Shown: positions 16,028-23,944 of the stretch, piece by piece
Position numbering within the stretch: the first letter of the stretch is position 1
Layout: each line of letters opens with the position of its first letter
Source: an uncultured Oscillospiraceae bacterium
Lineage (GTDB): Bacteria; Bacillota; Clostridia; Oscillospirales; Acutalibacteraceae
Assembly (NCBI GenBank): GCA_900543555.1
Contig: UQRL01000007.1
Span: forward strand, 1 to 62,631
DNA length: 62,631 bases
Reading direction: 5' to 3'
Notes under the pieces: model-generated
What the model saw: only the letters and a program-made list of their open reading frames with translations
What the model was told of the DNA's origin: nothing
Databases searched by the model: none
Program-made: the position numbers and the translations under genes

Positions 16028-16216
16028 TTACACAGCGCGGGTCACTTTGCCGGAACGCAAGCAGCGGGTGCAGGCGTACACACGCTTGGGAGTCCCGTTG
16101 ACAACAGCCTTCACACGCTTGATGTTGGGCTTCCAAGTCCGGTTAGAACGACGGTGGGAGTGAGAAACCTTAATGCCGAAGGACACATCCTTACCGCAGA
16201 AATCACATTTTGCCAT
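16028..16216 (-). CDS. rpmB: 50S ribosomal protein L28 (zinc-ribbon form)
   Basis: 62 residues: AKCDFCGKDVSFGIKVSHSH...YACTRCLRSGKV. The CDFC and CTRC pairs mark the zinc-binding form of L28. AGGAGG precedes the ATG on the minus strand. It has its own promoter and terminator. In Bacillus rpmB lies next to spoVM; here they are about 19 kb apart. Confidence 0.96.
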   Translation of the reverse strand: MAKCDFCGKDVSFGIKVSHSHRRSNRTWKPNIKRVKAVVNGTPKRVYACTRCLRSGKVTRAV

Positions 16217-16268
16217 ATCTGCACCTCCTTACAAGAAACGAGATTCTTCCAAAATTACAACGGTAGAA

Positions 16269-16297
16269 ATTATAGCAGATTCCCGCGGAAAATGCAA
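16269..16297 (-). promoter_or_regulatory. Sigma-A promoter of rpmB
   Basis: On the minus strand TTGCAT (16297-16292), 17 bp, TATAAT (16274-16269). Confidence 0.8.
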
Positions 16298-16314
16298 GTT
16301 ATTTTTTCTAAGGA

Positions 16315-16343
16315 TTGTCTTTTTTTCAAAAGTAGGGTATAAT
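16315..16343 (+). promoter_or_regulatory. Sigma-A promoter of the M50 protease-scpAB operon
   Basis: TTGTCT (16315-16320), 17 bp, TATAAT (16338-16343), 24 nt upstream of the protease start and back to back with the rpmB promoter. Confidence 0.75.
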
Positions 16344-16367
16344 CCATTCAGATAAAGGAGGTTTCCC

Positions 16368-17063
16368 ATGCTGATTAATACGCTTTTAAGCCTGCTGCGC
16401 GGCTATCACGTGGATTTAGGCACTGTGGCAGCCCAAGTGATTTCCATTCTGTTTGTTATCCTGTGCATCCTTCCCCTCCATGAGCTGGCCCATGCCTGGG
16501 TGGCGAACAAGCTGGGGGATCCCACCGCCAAGCTGGAGGGGCGGCTTACCTTCAATCCCCTGGCTAGTGTGGACCCTATGGGCGCCCTGGCACTGCTGCT
16601 TTTCGGTTTTGGCTGGGCTAAGCCCGTGCCGGTGGACAGCCGCTACTTTAGAAAGCCGAAAAGGGATATGGCCATTACCGCCTTGGCTGGGCCGGTTTCC
16701 AACCTGCTGGCTGCCTTCGTAGGGGCGGTCTTGGTGGCGGTTATGGAGGCGTTCTCCCCTTATAATGGCTTTACCAATTTTGTGTACAACGTACTGTGGT
16801 ATTACGTGGTGGTGAACATCTCCTTGGCGGTGTTCAATCTGATCCCCATGCCACCCCTGGACGGCTCCCGCATTGTCGCCGCTTTTCTCAGCGACCGTGC
16901 CATGTACACTTATTACCGGTATCAGAACTTGTTTGTCATGGTGATGTTCCTGCTGCTTCTTTCCGGTGCTCTTTCCGGCCCCCTGGCCACAGCCCAGACC
17001 TTTTTTGCCAACATCATCTTCAGCTTGGCCCGCGCCCCTTTCCAGCTGTTTGGGCTGCTGTAA
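16368..17063 (+). CDS. Site-2-protease (M50) family membrane metalloprotease
   Basis: 231 residues with about five membrane segments. The zinc site is HELAH (His38-Glu39...His42) and the third ligand is in NLIPMPPLDGSR (Asp165). AAAGGAGG precedes the ATG. This is the compact YwhC-type group without a PDZ domain, usually found beside scpA; natural substrates are not known. It leads the scpA-scpB operon with 3 nt between genes. Confidence 0.9.
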   Translation: MLINTLLSLLRGYHVDLGTVAAQVISILFVILCILPLHELAHAWVANKLGDPTAKLEGRLTFNPLASVDPMGALALLLFGFGWAKPVPVDSRYFRKPKRDMAITALAGPVSNLLAAFVGAVLVAVMEAFSPYNGFTNFVYNVLWYYVVVNISLAVFNLIPMPPLDGSRIVAAFLSDRAMYTYYRYQNLFVMVMFLLLLSGALSGPLATAQTFFANIIFSLARAPFQLFGLL

Positions 17064-17066
17064 GCT

Positions 17067-17780
17067 ATGGAGAAGCTGGAATACCATCTGCCCGTCTTTG
17101 ATGGGCCCTTGGATCTGCTGTTGTCCCTCATTGCAAAGAACAAGCTGGATATCTATGATATCCCCATCGCGGAGCTTTTGGATCAGTATATGGAGCAGAT
17201 CGCTCTGATGCGGGAAGAGAATATGGATGTGGCCAGCGAGTTTTTGGAGATGGCTGCCAGGCTGGTACAGATCAAGGCCGCTTCGCTTCTGCCCCGGCAG
17301 GAGGAAGAAGAGGACCCCAGGGCGGAGCTTACCGGCCAGCTGCTGGAATACGAGCAGTGCAGGCAGGCGGCGGCTGTCCTTGCGCAGAGGTGCTCTTTCG
17401 ACCAGCTGACCCGCCGCCCAGAGCCTATCCCTGCGGATACCACCTACCGGCGTGTCCACGATCCACGGGAGATCGCCCAGGCGCTTGTCTCCGCCTGGGG
17501 CAAGGGGAAGAGCCTGTTGCCGCCCAAGCCGGAAAGCTTTTCTGCCATTGTTTCCCGCAAAATCGTGTCAGTGGCTTCCCAGGCTATTTCTATTTTGCGG
17601 CAGCTGTGGGGGAAAAAATCGCTGCCTTATCGGGCATTGTTTGCTGGAAAACACGACCGCTCTCAGAGGGTGGCCGCCTTTTTGGCGGTGCTGGAGCTGG
17701 TTAAGAACCACCGCCTTCGGGTGGAGGGAGATGGAGAGGACAGCGAAGTGCGGCTGTTGGATTGGGGGGAGAAACATTGA
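17067..17780 (+). CDS. scpA: Segregation and condensation protein A
   Basis: 237 residues. The kleisin N-terminus LEYHLPVFDGPLDLLLSLIAKNKLDIYDIPIAELLDQY is diagnostic. ScpA bridges the SMC heads and, with ScpB, forms the bacterial condensin that organises newly replicated origins. scpB starts within its stop codon region. Confidence 0.95.
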   Translation: MEKLEYHLPVFDGPLDLLLSLIAKNKLDIYDIPIAELLDQYMEQIALMREENMDVASEFLEMAARLVQIKAASLLPRQEEEEDPRAELTGQLLEYEQCRQAAAVLAQRCSFDQLTRRPEPIPADTTYRRVHDPREIAQALVSAWGKGKSLLPPKPESFSAIVSRKIVSVASQAISILRQLWGKKSLPYRALFAGKHDRSQRVAAFLAVLELVKNHRLRVEGDGEDSEVRLLDWGEKH

Positions 17781-18334
17781 ACCAGGATGAATTGACCGGC
17801 CAGACGGAGGCCATTCTCTTTGCCGGCGGAGAGCCCGTTTCCCTGGAGCGGATTGCCCAAGTGCTGGGGGTGCGCACCCCTGTGATCGAAAAAGTGGTCG
17901 CTGCTTTGCAGGAGAAGTACAATACCCCTCACAGCGGTGTGCAGCTGCTGCGCCTGGGGGAGAGCGCCCAGTTCTGTACCAACCCTGCCTACATCCAGCC
18001 CGTACGGGAGGTGCTGGACCTAAAGCGGAACGCGCCTCTTTCTCAAGCGGCCATGGAAGTGCTGGCGGTGGTGGCCTACAACCAGCCGGTGACAAAGGCT
18101 TTTGTGGAGCAGGTGCGGGGAGTGGACTGCTCCGGCGTTATCAGCAGCTTGATGCAGAAAGATCTTCTGGAAGAACGGGGGCGTCTGGAGCTGCCGGGAC
18201 GGCCGTTGCTTTACGGTACAACGGAAACTTTTTTGCGCTGCTTTCAGATTTCTTCTATTGATGAGCTTCCGCCCCCGCCTCAGCGGGGGGACGAGGAGGC
18301 GCCTGCCACAGAAGATGGGCAGCTCACCTTTTAG
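17777..18334 (+). CDS. scpB: Segregation and condensation protein B
   Basis: 185 residues of tandem winged helices: GQTEAILFAGGEPVSLERIAQVL..., then PLSQAAMEVLAVVAYNQPVTKAFVEQVRGVDCSGVISSLM. The start is TTG 17777, whose bases overlap the scpA TGA, with GGGGGGA 6 nt upstream; no ATG is available. It dimerises on ScpA in the condensin complex. Confidence 0.94.
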   Translation: MNQDELTGQTEAILFAGGEPVSLERIAQVLGVRTPVIEKVVAALQEKYNTPHSGVQLLRLGESAQFCTNPAYIQPVREVLDLKRNAPLSQAAMEVLAVVAYNQPVTKAFVEQVRGVDCSGVISSLMQKDLLEERGRLELPGRPLLYGTTETFLRCFQISSIDELPPPPQRGDEEAPATEDGQLTF

Positions 18335-18349
18335 AAAGGCCGTGAGACG

Positions 18350-19024
18350 ATGATCCCGCTTCTTATTCTTGCCGCCGTGCTCCTTGGGGTGACGTTTCTC
18401 CTGCTGGCGCCGGTTCGCCTGCAAGTGGACTTTCAGAAGGAATTTTCCGCCCAAGTGCGGTACCTGTTCCTGCGTTTTCCGCTGGTTTCTGCGGGAAAGG
18501 AGGGGGAAACCCCGTCAGTGCAGGGGCCGCCAGCGGAAGAGGAGCCCCCTCCTTCGGGGTCCGGCCTGGGCCGCAAGCTGCGGGCTATGCTGCGGCGTCA
18601 GGGCTTGCGTGGGTTTCTGCAGTCCCTGCAAGAGTTGGCTCTGGCTGCGGAACATGCAGCCAAGAGCCTGCTGCGGAAAATCCGCTTAAAGCGGTTTGAC
18701 CTGTACATCTGCCTGGGGGGAGAGGAGGACGCTGCGGCTGCGGCCATCCTTTATGGGCAGGTGTGCGGGGTGGCCTATTCAGCCTGCGGCATATTGTGGG
18801 AGTTGTTCCCCTGCCGCAGGCGTTCCGTGAGTGTGGATCTGGATTACCGCAGCCGGGACCACCGGGTGGAATTTTTTGCTGAAGCAACTATCCCTTTGTT
18901 GTTTTTATTGAGGGAAGGGCTTATACTATTGTATAAGGCGCTTCCTTTTTTCAAAAAGCTGCAAATCTCCGAAAACCAAGCAGAAAGGATTTCGCAGACG
19001 CGAAAGCAGGGTGACACAAAATGA
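18350..19024 (+). CDS. ytfI: DUF2953 (YtfI-like) membrane-anchored protein
   Basis: 224 residues. One N-terminal membrane segment (IPLLILAAVLLGVTFLLLAPV), a Pro/Glu-rich linker and a DUF2953 core (RFDLYICLGGEEDAAAAAILYGQVCGVAYSA). In Bacillus ytfI precedes ytfJ (gerW), the same order as here, and the ATGA overlap with the next gene supports joint translation. Its function is not established; a link to spore formation is inferred from the neighbour. Confidence 0.78.
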   Translation: MIPLLILAAVLLGVTFLLLAPVRLQVDFQKEFSAQVRYLFLRFPLVSAGKEGETPSVQGPPAEEEPPPSGSGLGRKLRAMLRRQGLRGFLQSLQELALAAEHAAKSLLRKIRLKRFDLYICLGGEEDAAAAAILYGQVCGVAYSACGILWELFPCRRRSVSVDLDYRSRDHRVEFFAEATIPLLFLLREGLILLYKALPFFKKLQISENQAERISQTRKQGDTK

Positions 19025-19452
19025 GCGAAAATCAAGTGAACAATTTGCTGGGCGTTACCATGGATAAGATCAAACAGATGGTGGATGTGAATACCGTCAT
19101 TGGAAGCCCCGTCACTACGCCCGACGGCACCACGGTGATCCCCGTTTCCAGGGTCAGCTACGGTTTTGCCTCCGGAGGCTCGGACCTTCCCTCGAAAACC
19201 CAGCCTGCCGCGGGGTTGTTTGCGGGGGGCAGCGGCGCCGGCATCACCATCAGCCCCATCGCCTTTTTGACCATTCATGAAGGGCACGTCCGTGTGCTTC
19301 AGATCGAGCCCTATCTCAGTTCAGTGGACCGCGCCTTGGAAAAAGTGCCGGATGTGGTGGATAAGCTGTCTGCCCTGTTCCAGAAAGAGGAGAAAGAGAA
19401 AGCGCCCGAGAATGCCGGCCAGCCGGGGAAGGCTTCTTCGGATACCCCGTGA
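19021..19452 (+). CDS. gerW: GerW (YtfJ) family sporulation protein
   Basis: 143 residues. The core VIGSPVTTPDGTTVIPVSRVSYGFASGGSD...GGSGAGITISPIAFLTIHEGHVRVLQIEP is the highly conserved GerW/YtfJ block. In Bacillus it is made in the forespore and is needed for germination. It overlaps ytfI by 4 nt. The C-terminus is a charged helix. Confidence 0.92.
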   Translation: MSENQVNNLLGVTMDKIKQMVDVNTVIGSPVTTPDGTTVIPVSRVSYGFASGGSDLPSKTQPAAGLFAGGSGAGITISPIAFLTIHEGHVRVLQIEPYLSSVDRALEKVPDVVDKLSALFQKEEKEKAPENAGQPGKASSDTP

Positions 19453-19502
19453 AAGCATAGCTTTTTGCCCGCCCGCATATTTTTTTGCGAGGCGGGTGAT
19501 TT

Positions 19503-20657
19503 GTGTTGAAGCAGAAGCGTAAGAAAAGGGGCGCATGGGCTTTTGCGGGCGTCCTCTTGCTGCTGGGCATCTTCTTCAGCCCAATGGCTGCGGCCTCCGT
19601 TCCGGAGGTCTCTGCCCAAAGCGCGGTGGTACTCACAGCGGACACGGGAGCTGTTTTGTATGAAAAAGATGCCCACACGAAGCGGCCCATGGCAAGCACC
19701 ACTAAAATGATGACGGCCCTGTTAACCCTGGAAGACTCTCAGGCCCTGGGGGACCCAGTGGTGGAGATCACGGAGGAGATGGTGGCGGTGGAGGGCTCCT
19801 CCATGGGCCTGCAAGAGGGGGACCGCATCTCTTTGAAGAATTTGGCGGCCGGGATGCTGCTTGCTTCTGGAAACGACGCGGCCAACGCGGCGGCCCTGTA
19901 TTTGGAGGGCTCTATAGAAGCGTTCGCGGACCGCATGAATTCCCGGGCAGCGGAGCTGGGGATGGAAAACACCCATTTTGTCACCCCCTCTGGCTTAGAT
20001 GGGGTGGATGCCCACGGCGAAGGGCATTTTTCCACTGCCTATGATATGGCCCTGCTGGCTCGAGAGGCGCTGAAGAACGAAACCTTTCGGGAGCTTTGTT
20101 CCAGTGCCAGCTACCCGGTGGAGTTTGCAGAGCCTGTAAAACAGGTGACTTATACAAACCATAACAAGCTGCTGGGTTGGTATGAGGGCTGTGTAGGGGT
20201 GAAGACCGGATTTACCGAGCAGGCAGGCCGCTGCCTTGTTTCCGCGGCAGAGCGCAACGGGGTCCTGCTGATCGCAGCGACCTTGAATGCCCCAGATGAT
20301 TGGGAGGATCACATGGCCCTGCTGGATTATGGGTTTTCCCGGGTGGAGCCCTACCTACTGCCGGGCGGGGATGTGAAGCTGACAGTTCCTGTGGTGGGTT
20401 CTGCGCAGCAAAGCCTGTTTGTGCAGGGGGTCAACGGTGGGACCGTGTCCCTGCCCTCGGAGGATATTTCCCGGGTGGAGCGGAGAGTGTATGCCCCTGC
20501 GTTTTTATATGCCCCCGTGCGGGCCGGGGATACAGTGGGGGAGATCCGGTGGTATCTAGAGGGAGATCTTTTGGGAAGCGCGCCCCTTACCGCTGGGGAA
20601 AGCGCCCCATTGCAGGAAGAAGAACCAGGGCTTTGGGCCCGCTTTTTTGGAACATAA
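19503..20657 (+). CDS. D-alanyl-D-alanine carboxypeptidase (DacF/PBP5 family)
   Basis: 384 residues with a signal peptide (AWAFAGVLLLLGIFFSPMAAAS). The penicillin-binding motifs are S65-T-T-K68, SGN (122-124) and KTG (233-235), followed by a C-terminal beta domain (PBP5_C). It trims the terminal D-Ala of peptidoglycan stem peptides outside the membrane. Starts are GTG 19503 or TTG 19506; the GAGGCGGGTG site is 3-4 nt away and is itself in a hairpin. Position after gerW suggests the sporulation form dacF, but the vegetative dacA role is not excluded. Confidence 0.88.
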   Translation: MLKQKRKKRGAWAFAGVLLLLGIFFSPMAAASVPEVSAQSAVVLTADTGAVLYEKDAHTKRPMASTTKMMTALLTLEDSQALGDPVVEITEEMVAVEGSSMGLQEGDRISLKNLAAGMLLASGNDAANAAALYLEGSIEAFADRMNSRAAELGMENTHFVTPSGLDGVDAHGEGHFSTAYDMALLAREALKNETFRELCSSASYPVEFAEPVKQVTYTNHNKLLGWYEGCVGVKTGFTEQAGRCLVSAAERNGVLLIAATLNAPDDWEDHMALLDYGFSRVEPYLLPGGDVKLTVPVVGSAQQSLFVQGVNGGTVSLPSEDISRVERRVYAPAFLYAPVRAGDTVGEIRWYLEGDLLGSAPLTAGESAPLQEEEPGLWARFFGT

Positions 20658-20675
20658 AGCAAAGGAAGTGAAGTT

Positions 20676-21488
20676 GTGGCTGAGAAAACCAGGCTGCAAA
20701 AAATATTGGCGGAATGCGGCATAGCCTCCCGCAGGAAGGCGGAGGAGCTCATTGCCGCTGGGAGGGTAACTGTCAATGGATATGTGGCCCATTTGGGAGA
20801 CAGCGCCCTGCCAGGGAAGGACAGGATTGCTGTGGATAGCCAGACTATAGAGGGCGGTGGGAAAAAAATCTATCTGGCGCTGCACAAGCCACGCGGTTTT
20901 GTTACCACCCTTCACGATGAACGGGGCCGGAAGTGCGTGGCCCAGCTGGTGGAGGATGTGGGTGTCCGCGTCTACCCGGTAGGGCGCTTGGACAAGGATT
21001 CCGAAGGGCTTCTCCTTCTCACCAACGATGGGGATTTCGCCAACCAGGTGGCCCATCCCAAGCGCCATGTGGCCAAGACCTACCGGGTCACTGTGCGGCC
21101 CGCTGTTACTGAGGAGCAGCTCAATCAAATGAGCACCGGCATCGTCATTGAAGGCCGCCGTACAGCCCCTGCCAAGGTGCGTGTGTTGCAGCAAGAGCTG
21201 GGCCGGGTGGTACTGGAGATCGTCCTGTACGAAGGCCGCAACCGGGAGATCCGCAAGATGTGCGAGGCCCTTGGCTTGGAGGTTGCCCGTCTCAAGCGCA
21301 TTGCCGTGGGACCGGTGCGGCTTGGAATGCTCCCGCAGGGAAAATACCGGGAGCTGACAAAAGAAGAACTGCGGGCACTGGCCGCGGAAGCGAAGAAAGG
21401 AAGCGCAAACCATGATCCAAGTGAAGCCAATGGAGGACAGGCAAGAAGAGGAAAAGCGGCTAAGGGACGCCGGGCTCCCCGCCGGTGA
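20676..21488 (+). CDS. rluB: Ribosomal large-subunit pseudouridine synthase B (RsuA/RluB family)
   Basis: 270 residues from GTG 20676, with AAAGGAAG 7 nt upstream. An S4 RNA-binding domain (RLQKILAECGIASRRKAEELIAAGRVTVNG) is followed by the catalytic motif GRLDKDSEGLLLLTNDG and LYEGRNREIRKMCEALG. It makes a pseudouridine in 23S rRNA near the peptidyl transferase centre. A basic low-complexity tail (residues 235-270) overlaps the next gene by 77 nt. Confidence 0.92.
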   Translation: MAEKTRLQKILAECGIASRRKAEELIAAGRVTVNGYVAHLGDSALPGKDRIAVDSQTIEGGGKKIYLALHKPRGFVTTLHDERGRKCVAQLVEDVGVRVYPVGRLDKDSEGLLLLTNDGDFANQVAHPKRHVAKTYRVTVRPAVTEEQLNQMSTGIVIEGRRTAPAKVRVLQQELGRVVLEIVLYEGRNREIRKMCEALGLEVARLKRIAVGPVRLGMLPQGKYRELTKEELRALAAEAKKGSANHDPSEANGGQARRGKAAKGRRAPRR

Positions 21489-21819
21489 GAACAGAGTGCT
21501 GTTGATGAAGGACCGGGGTGAACCTGTGGGCTGTGCCATAGTGGGATTAGAGGGGGATGCCCTTCACCTGCGAAAGCTGTCTGTAAAGGGATATAACTTT
21601 CTGGAGAAGCCTCAAGGGGACACCGCGTTCTATTTGGACACATTGATGCGTTCCGCCGCCTCTTGGGGAGAGGACCACGGGGCCGTCCAAATTGTCACGG
21701 ACTTCCCGGATTTTTACGGTTTCCTGAAGGCCCGGGGCTTTGAAACGGACGAGGCGCGGGCATTTACACCGATGAGCACCATTGTCCGCTATGAATGGGG
21801 CGGCCAGCCCTTGAAATAG
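21412..21819 (+). CDS. Small GNAT-like protein
   Basis: 135 residues. The layout (GEPVGCAIVGLEGDALHLRKLSVKG..., then VQIVTDFPDFYGFLKARGFETDEA) resembles a degenerate acetyltransferase fold: a beta-strand, the helix after it, and the FYGFLKARGF C-terminal motif. The classical R/Q-x-x-G-x-G/A acetyl-CoA loop is not evident, so activity is doubtful. It begins inside the 3' end of rluB, 77 nt before that stop, implying coupled translation. Confidence 0.65.
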   Translation: MIQVKPMEDRQEEEKRLRDAGLPAGENRVLLMKDRGEPVGCAIVGLEGDALHLRKLSVKGYNFLEKPQGDTAFYLDTLMRSAASWGEDHGAVQIVTDFPDFYGFLKARGFETDEARAFTPMSTIVRYEWGGQPLK

Positions 21820-21870
21820 GCTGGAAGTGGCGGCGGTTTCTTACGGATTTGTGAAATCGGGCGAAATTGG

Positions 21871-21899
21871 TTGCAAAGGGTCCTGGGGAATGGTAGAAT
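21871..21899 (+). promoter_or_regulatory. Sigma-A promoter of the yicC-remA-gmk-rpoZ-priA operon
   Basis: TTGCAA (21871-21876), 17 bp, TAGAAT (21894-21899), giving a leader of about 50 nt before yicC. Confidence 0.7.
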
Positions 21900-21956
21900 A
21901 ATAGGATGGAATTAGGACGCTGTTTTTAAGGCTTTTAATAGAACAGGAGGACAGAA

Positions 21957-22835
21957 ATGCTCCGTAGCATGACAGGCTTTGGCCGGGGAGAAGACACCAT
22001 TGGCGGACGCCATATCGTGTTTGAAATCAAATCGGTCAATCACAAATACTTTGAGTTTAACTCCCGGATTCCCCGGGGCTATCTGTTTTTAGAGGACAAG
22101 CTGAAGGCTTACATCCAGGGGAAGATTTCCCGGGGAAAGGTGGATGTGTTCCTGCAGATTGAAACGCTGGAGGAGACGGATGTGCAGGTTTTGGTAAACC
22201 ACTCCCTGGCCTCTGCTTATGTAACTGCCCTGCAGGAATTGAAAGAGCGCTATCAGCTGCCCGATGAACCCAGCTTAGCGCTCCTTTCCAAGTACTCTGA
22301 TATCTTTTCCGTCCACAAGGCCCCCGAGGACGAGGACGCGGTGTGGGAGGCCGTCCGCCAGGTGGCTGATCAAGCCATTGCCTCCTTCCTGAAAATGCGT
22401 GAGGCCGAGGGAGCCCGCCTTAAAGCGGATATTCTGGAAAAGGCCGGGGAGATTGTGGCCCTGGTGGATCAGGTGGAGCGCCACACCCCTGAAACAGTGG
22501 AGCACTACCGGGAGCGCCTGAAGGCCAAGATCGAGGAACTTCTTCAGGATAACCGGTTTGACGAACAGCGCGTGCTCACAGAGGTGGCCATCTTTGCGGA
22601 CAAGGTGGCTGTGGATGAAGAGACGGTGCGGCTGAGGAGCCATTTCCAGCAGCTGCAAAGGCTGGTGGATTCGGACGGCCCTGTGGGAAGAAAGATCGAC
22701 TTCCTGGTGCAGGAGATGAACCGGGAGGCCAACACCATTGGCTCTAAATCCGTCAACTCCCAGATCGCCTATTTGGTGGTGGATATCAAAGCCCTCATCG
22801 AGAAGATCCGGGAGCAGGTGCAGAATGTGGAATAA
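21957..22835 (+). CDS. yicC: YicC-family endoribonuclease
   Basis: 292 residues. The N-terminus LRSMTGFGRGEDTIGGRHIVFEIKSVNHKYFEFNSRIPR and the C-terminal DRLVDSDGPVGRKIDFLVQEMNREANTIGSKS-type block (here QRLVDSDGPVGRKIDFL) are the family signatures. YicC proteins are recently recognised RNases acting on structured RNA. It heads the usual Firmicutes string yicC-remA-gmk-rpoZ-priA. Confidence 0.93.
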   Translation: MLRSMTGFGRGEDTIGGRHIVFEIKSVNHKYFEFNSRIPRGYLFLEDKLKAYIQGKISRGKVDVFLQIETLEETDVQVLVNHSLASAYVTALQELKERYQLPDEPSLALLSKYSDIFSVHKAPEDEDAVWEAVRQVADQAIASFLKMREAEGARLKADILEKAGEIVALVDQVERHTPETVEHYRERLKAKIEELLQDNRFDEQRVLTEVAIFADKVAVDEETVRLRSHFQQLQRLVDSDGPVGRKIDFLVQEMNREANTIGSKSVNSQIAYLVVDIKALIEKIREQVQNVE

Positions 22836-22847
22836 AGGAGGCCTGGT

Positions 22848-23120
22848 ATGAAGCTGGTAAATATTGGGTTTGGCAACCTGGTCTCTGCGGACAAGGTGGT
22901 GGCCGTGGTCAGCCCTGAGTCCGCCCCCATCAAGCGGATGGTCCAGGAGGCCAAGGAACGGGGAGTGCTCATCGACGCTACCTTTGGCCGCCGCACCAAG
23001 GCTGTCATTATCATGGACAGCGACAACGTGGTGCTCTCGGCCATCCTGCCGGAAACGGTTGCAGGGCGTTTTAATGGCAAGGAGGAGCCCGTGCCGGAAG
23101 AGGAGGAAAAACATGAATAA
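22848..23120 (+). CDS. remA: Extracellular-matrix regulator RemA
   Basis: 90 residues starting [31 protein letters not shown] and including [23 protein letters not shown], the diagnostic RemA sequence. AAAGGAGG precedes the ATG. In Bacillus RemA is a DNA-binding ring protein activating matrix and osmoprotection genes. It overlaps gmk by 8 nt. The C-terminus carries an acidic tail. Confidence 0.94.
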   Translation: MKLVNIGFGNLVSADKVVAVVSPESAPIKRMVQEAKERGVLIDATFGRRTKAVIIMDSDNVVLSAILPETVAGRFNGKEEPVPEEEEKHE

Positions 23121-23733
23121 GGGATTGTTACTGGTGATTTCCGCCCCCTCGGGAGGGGGAAAGGGCACGATTTTGAAAGAACTGTTCGCCCAAGATGAAA
23201 ACCTGCGGCTTTCTGTCTCCGCTACCACCCGAAGCCCACGGCCCGGGGAGGAACATGGCAAGCAGTATTATTTCCTCAGCCGGGAGGAATTCGAAGGCCT
23301 CATCCAAGAGGGGAAAATGCTGGAGCACGCCGAATATGTGGGAAACTACTACGGAACCCCCCGCCAGCCCGTAGAGGACTGGATGGAACAGGGCCACGAC
23401 GTGGTGCTGGAGATCGAGGTCAAGGGGGGCGCCCAGGTGAAGCAGCTGATGCCCGAGTGCGTCTCTATCTTTATTCTTCCCCCCTCTATGAAGGTGCTGG
23501 AAAAGCGTTTGCGGGGCCGGGGCACGGAGGAGGAAGAGACCATTCAAAAGCGGCTGGCAAAGGCCCGGGAGGAAATCCCCCACGCCAAGGACTATGACTA
23601 TATTGTGTACAACGATGCCCTAGAGGATGCTGTCAGCGACCTGCGGGCCATCATTCAAGCGGAGAAGCTCAGGTTCTGCCGCAATACAAATTCTATTGAA
23701 AGGGTGCTGGAAGATGCTGAAACCGTCTGCTAA
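23113..23733 (+). CDS. gmk: Guanylate kinase
   Basis: 206 residues from ATG 23113. The P-loop [11 protein letters not shown] (residues 9-19) and the GMP-binding segments [22 protein letters not shown] and [13 protein letters not shown] are clear. It converts GMP to GDP with ATP. It overlaps remA and rpoZ, so translation is coupled. Confidence 0.96.
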   Translation: MNKGLLLVISAPSGGGKGTILKELFAQDENLRLSVSATTRSPRPGEEHGKQYYFLSREEFEGLIQEGKMLEHAEYVGNYYGTPRQPVEDWMEQGHDVVLEIEVKGGAQVKQLMPECVSIFILPPSMKVLEKRLRGRGTEEEETIQKRLAKAREEIPHAKDYDYIVYNDALEDAVSDLRAIIQAEKLRFCRNTNSIERVLEDAETVC

Positions 23734-23944
23734 CATTATCACTGTTCCCCACAAAAGCACATATTCTCTGGTGATCGCCGTGGCCAAGCGGGCCCGTCAG
23801 ATCGCTCAAAAGGCAGAGGAAGAGGGGACTATTCTCATGGACAAGCCTGTTGACATGGCAGTGCAGGATTTCGTGGAGGGCAAATATTTGATTATTGAGC
23901 CCGACGAGGAATCGGAAGAGGCTGCCGTAGAAGAGGATGAATGA
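23714..23944 (+). CDS. rpoZ: RNA polymerase omega subunit
   Basis: 76 residues from ATG 23714: [30 protein letters not shown]...KPVDMAVQDFVEGKYLI. The KRARQI helix is the omega signature. It stabilises the beta-prime subunit. It overlaps gmk by 20 nt and priA by 8 nt. Confidence 0.93.
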   Translation: MLKPSANIITVPHKSTYSLVIAVAKRARQIAQKAEEEGTILMDKPVDMAVQDFVEGKYLIIEPDEESEEAAVEEDE

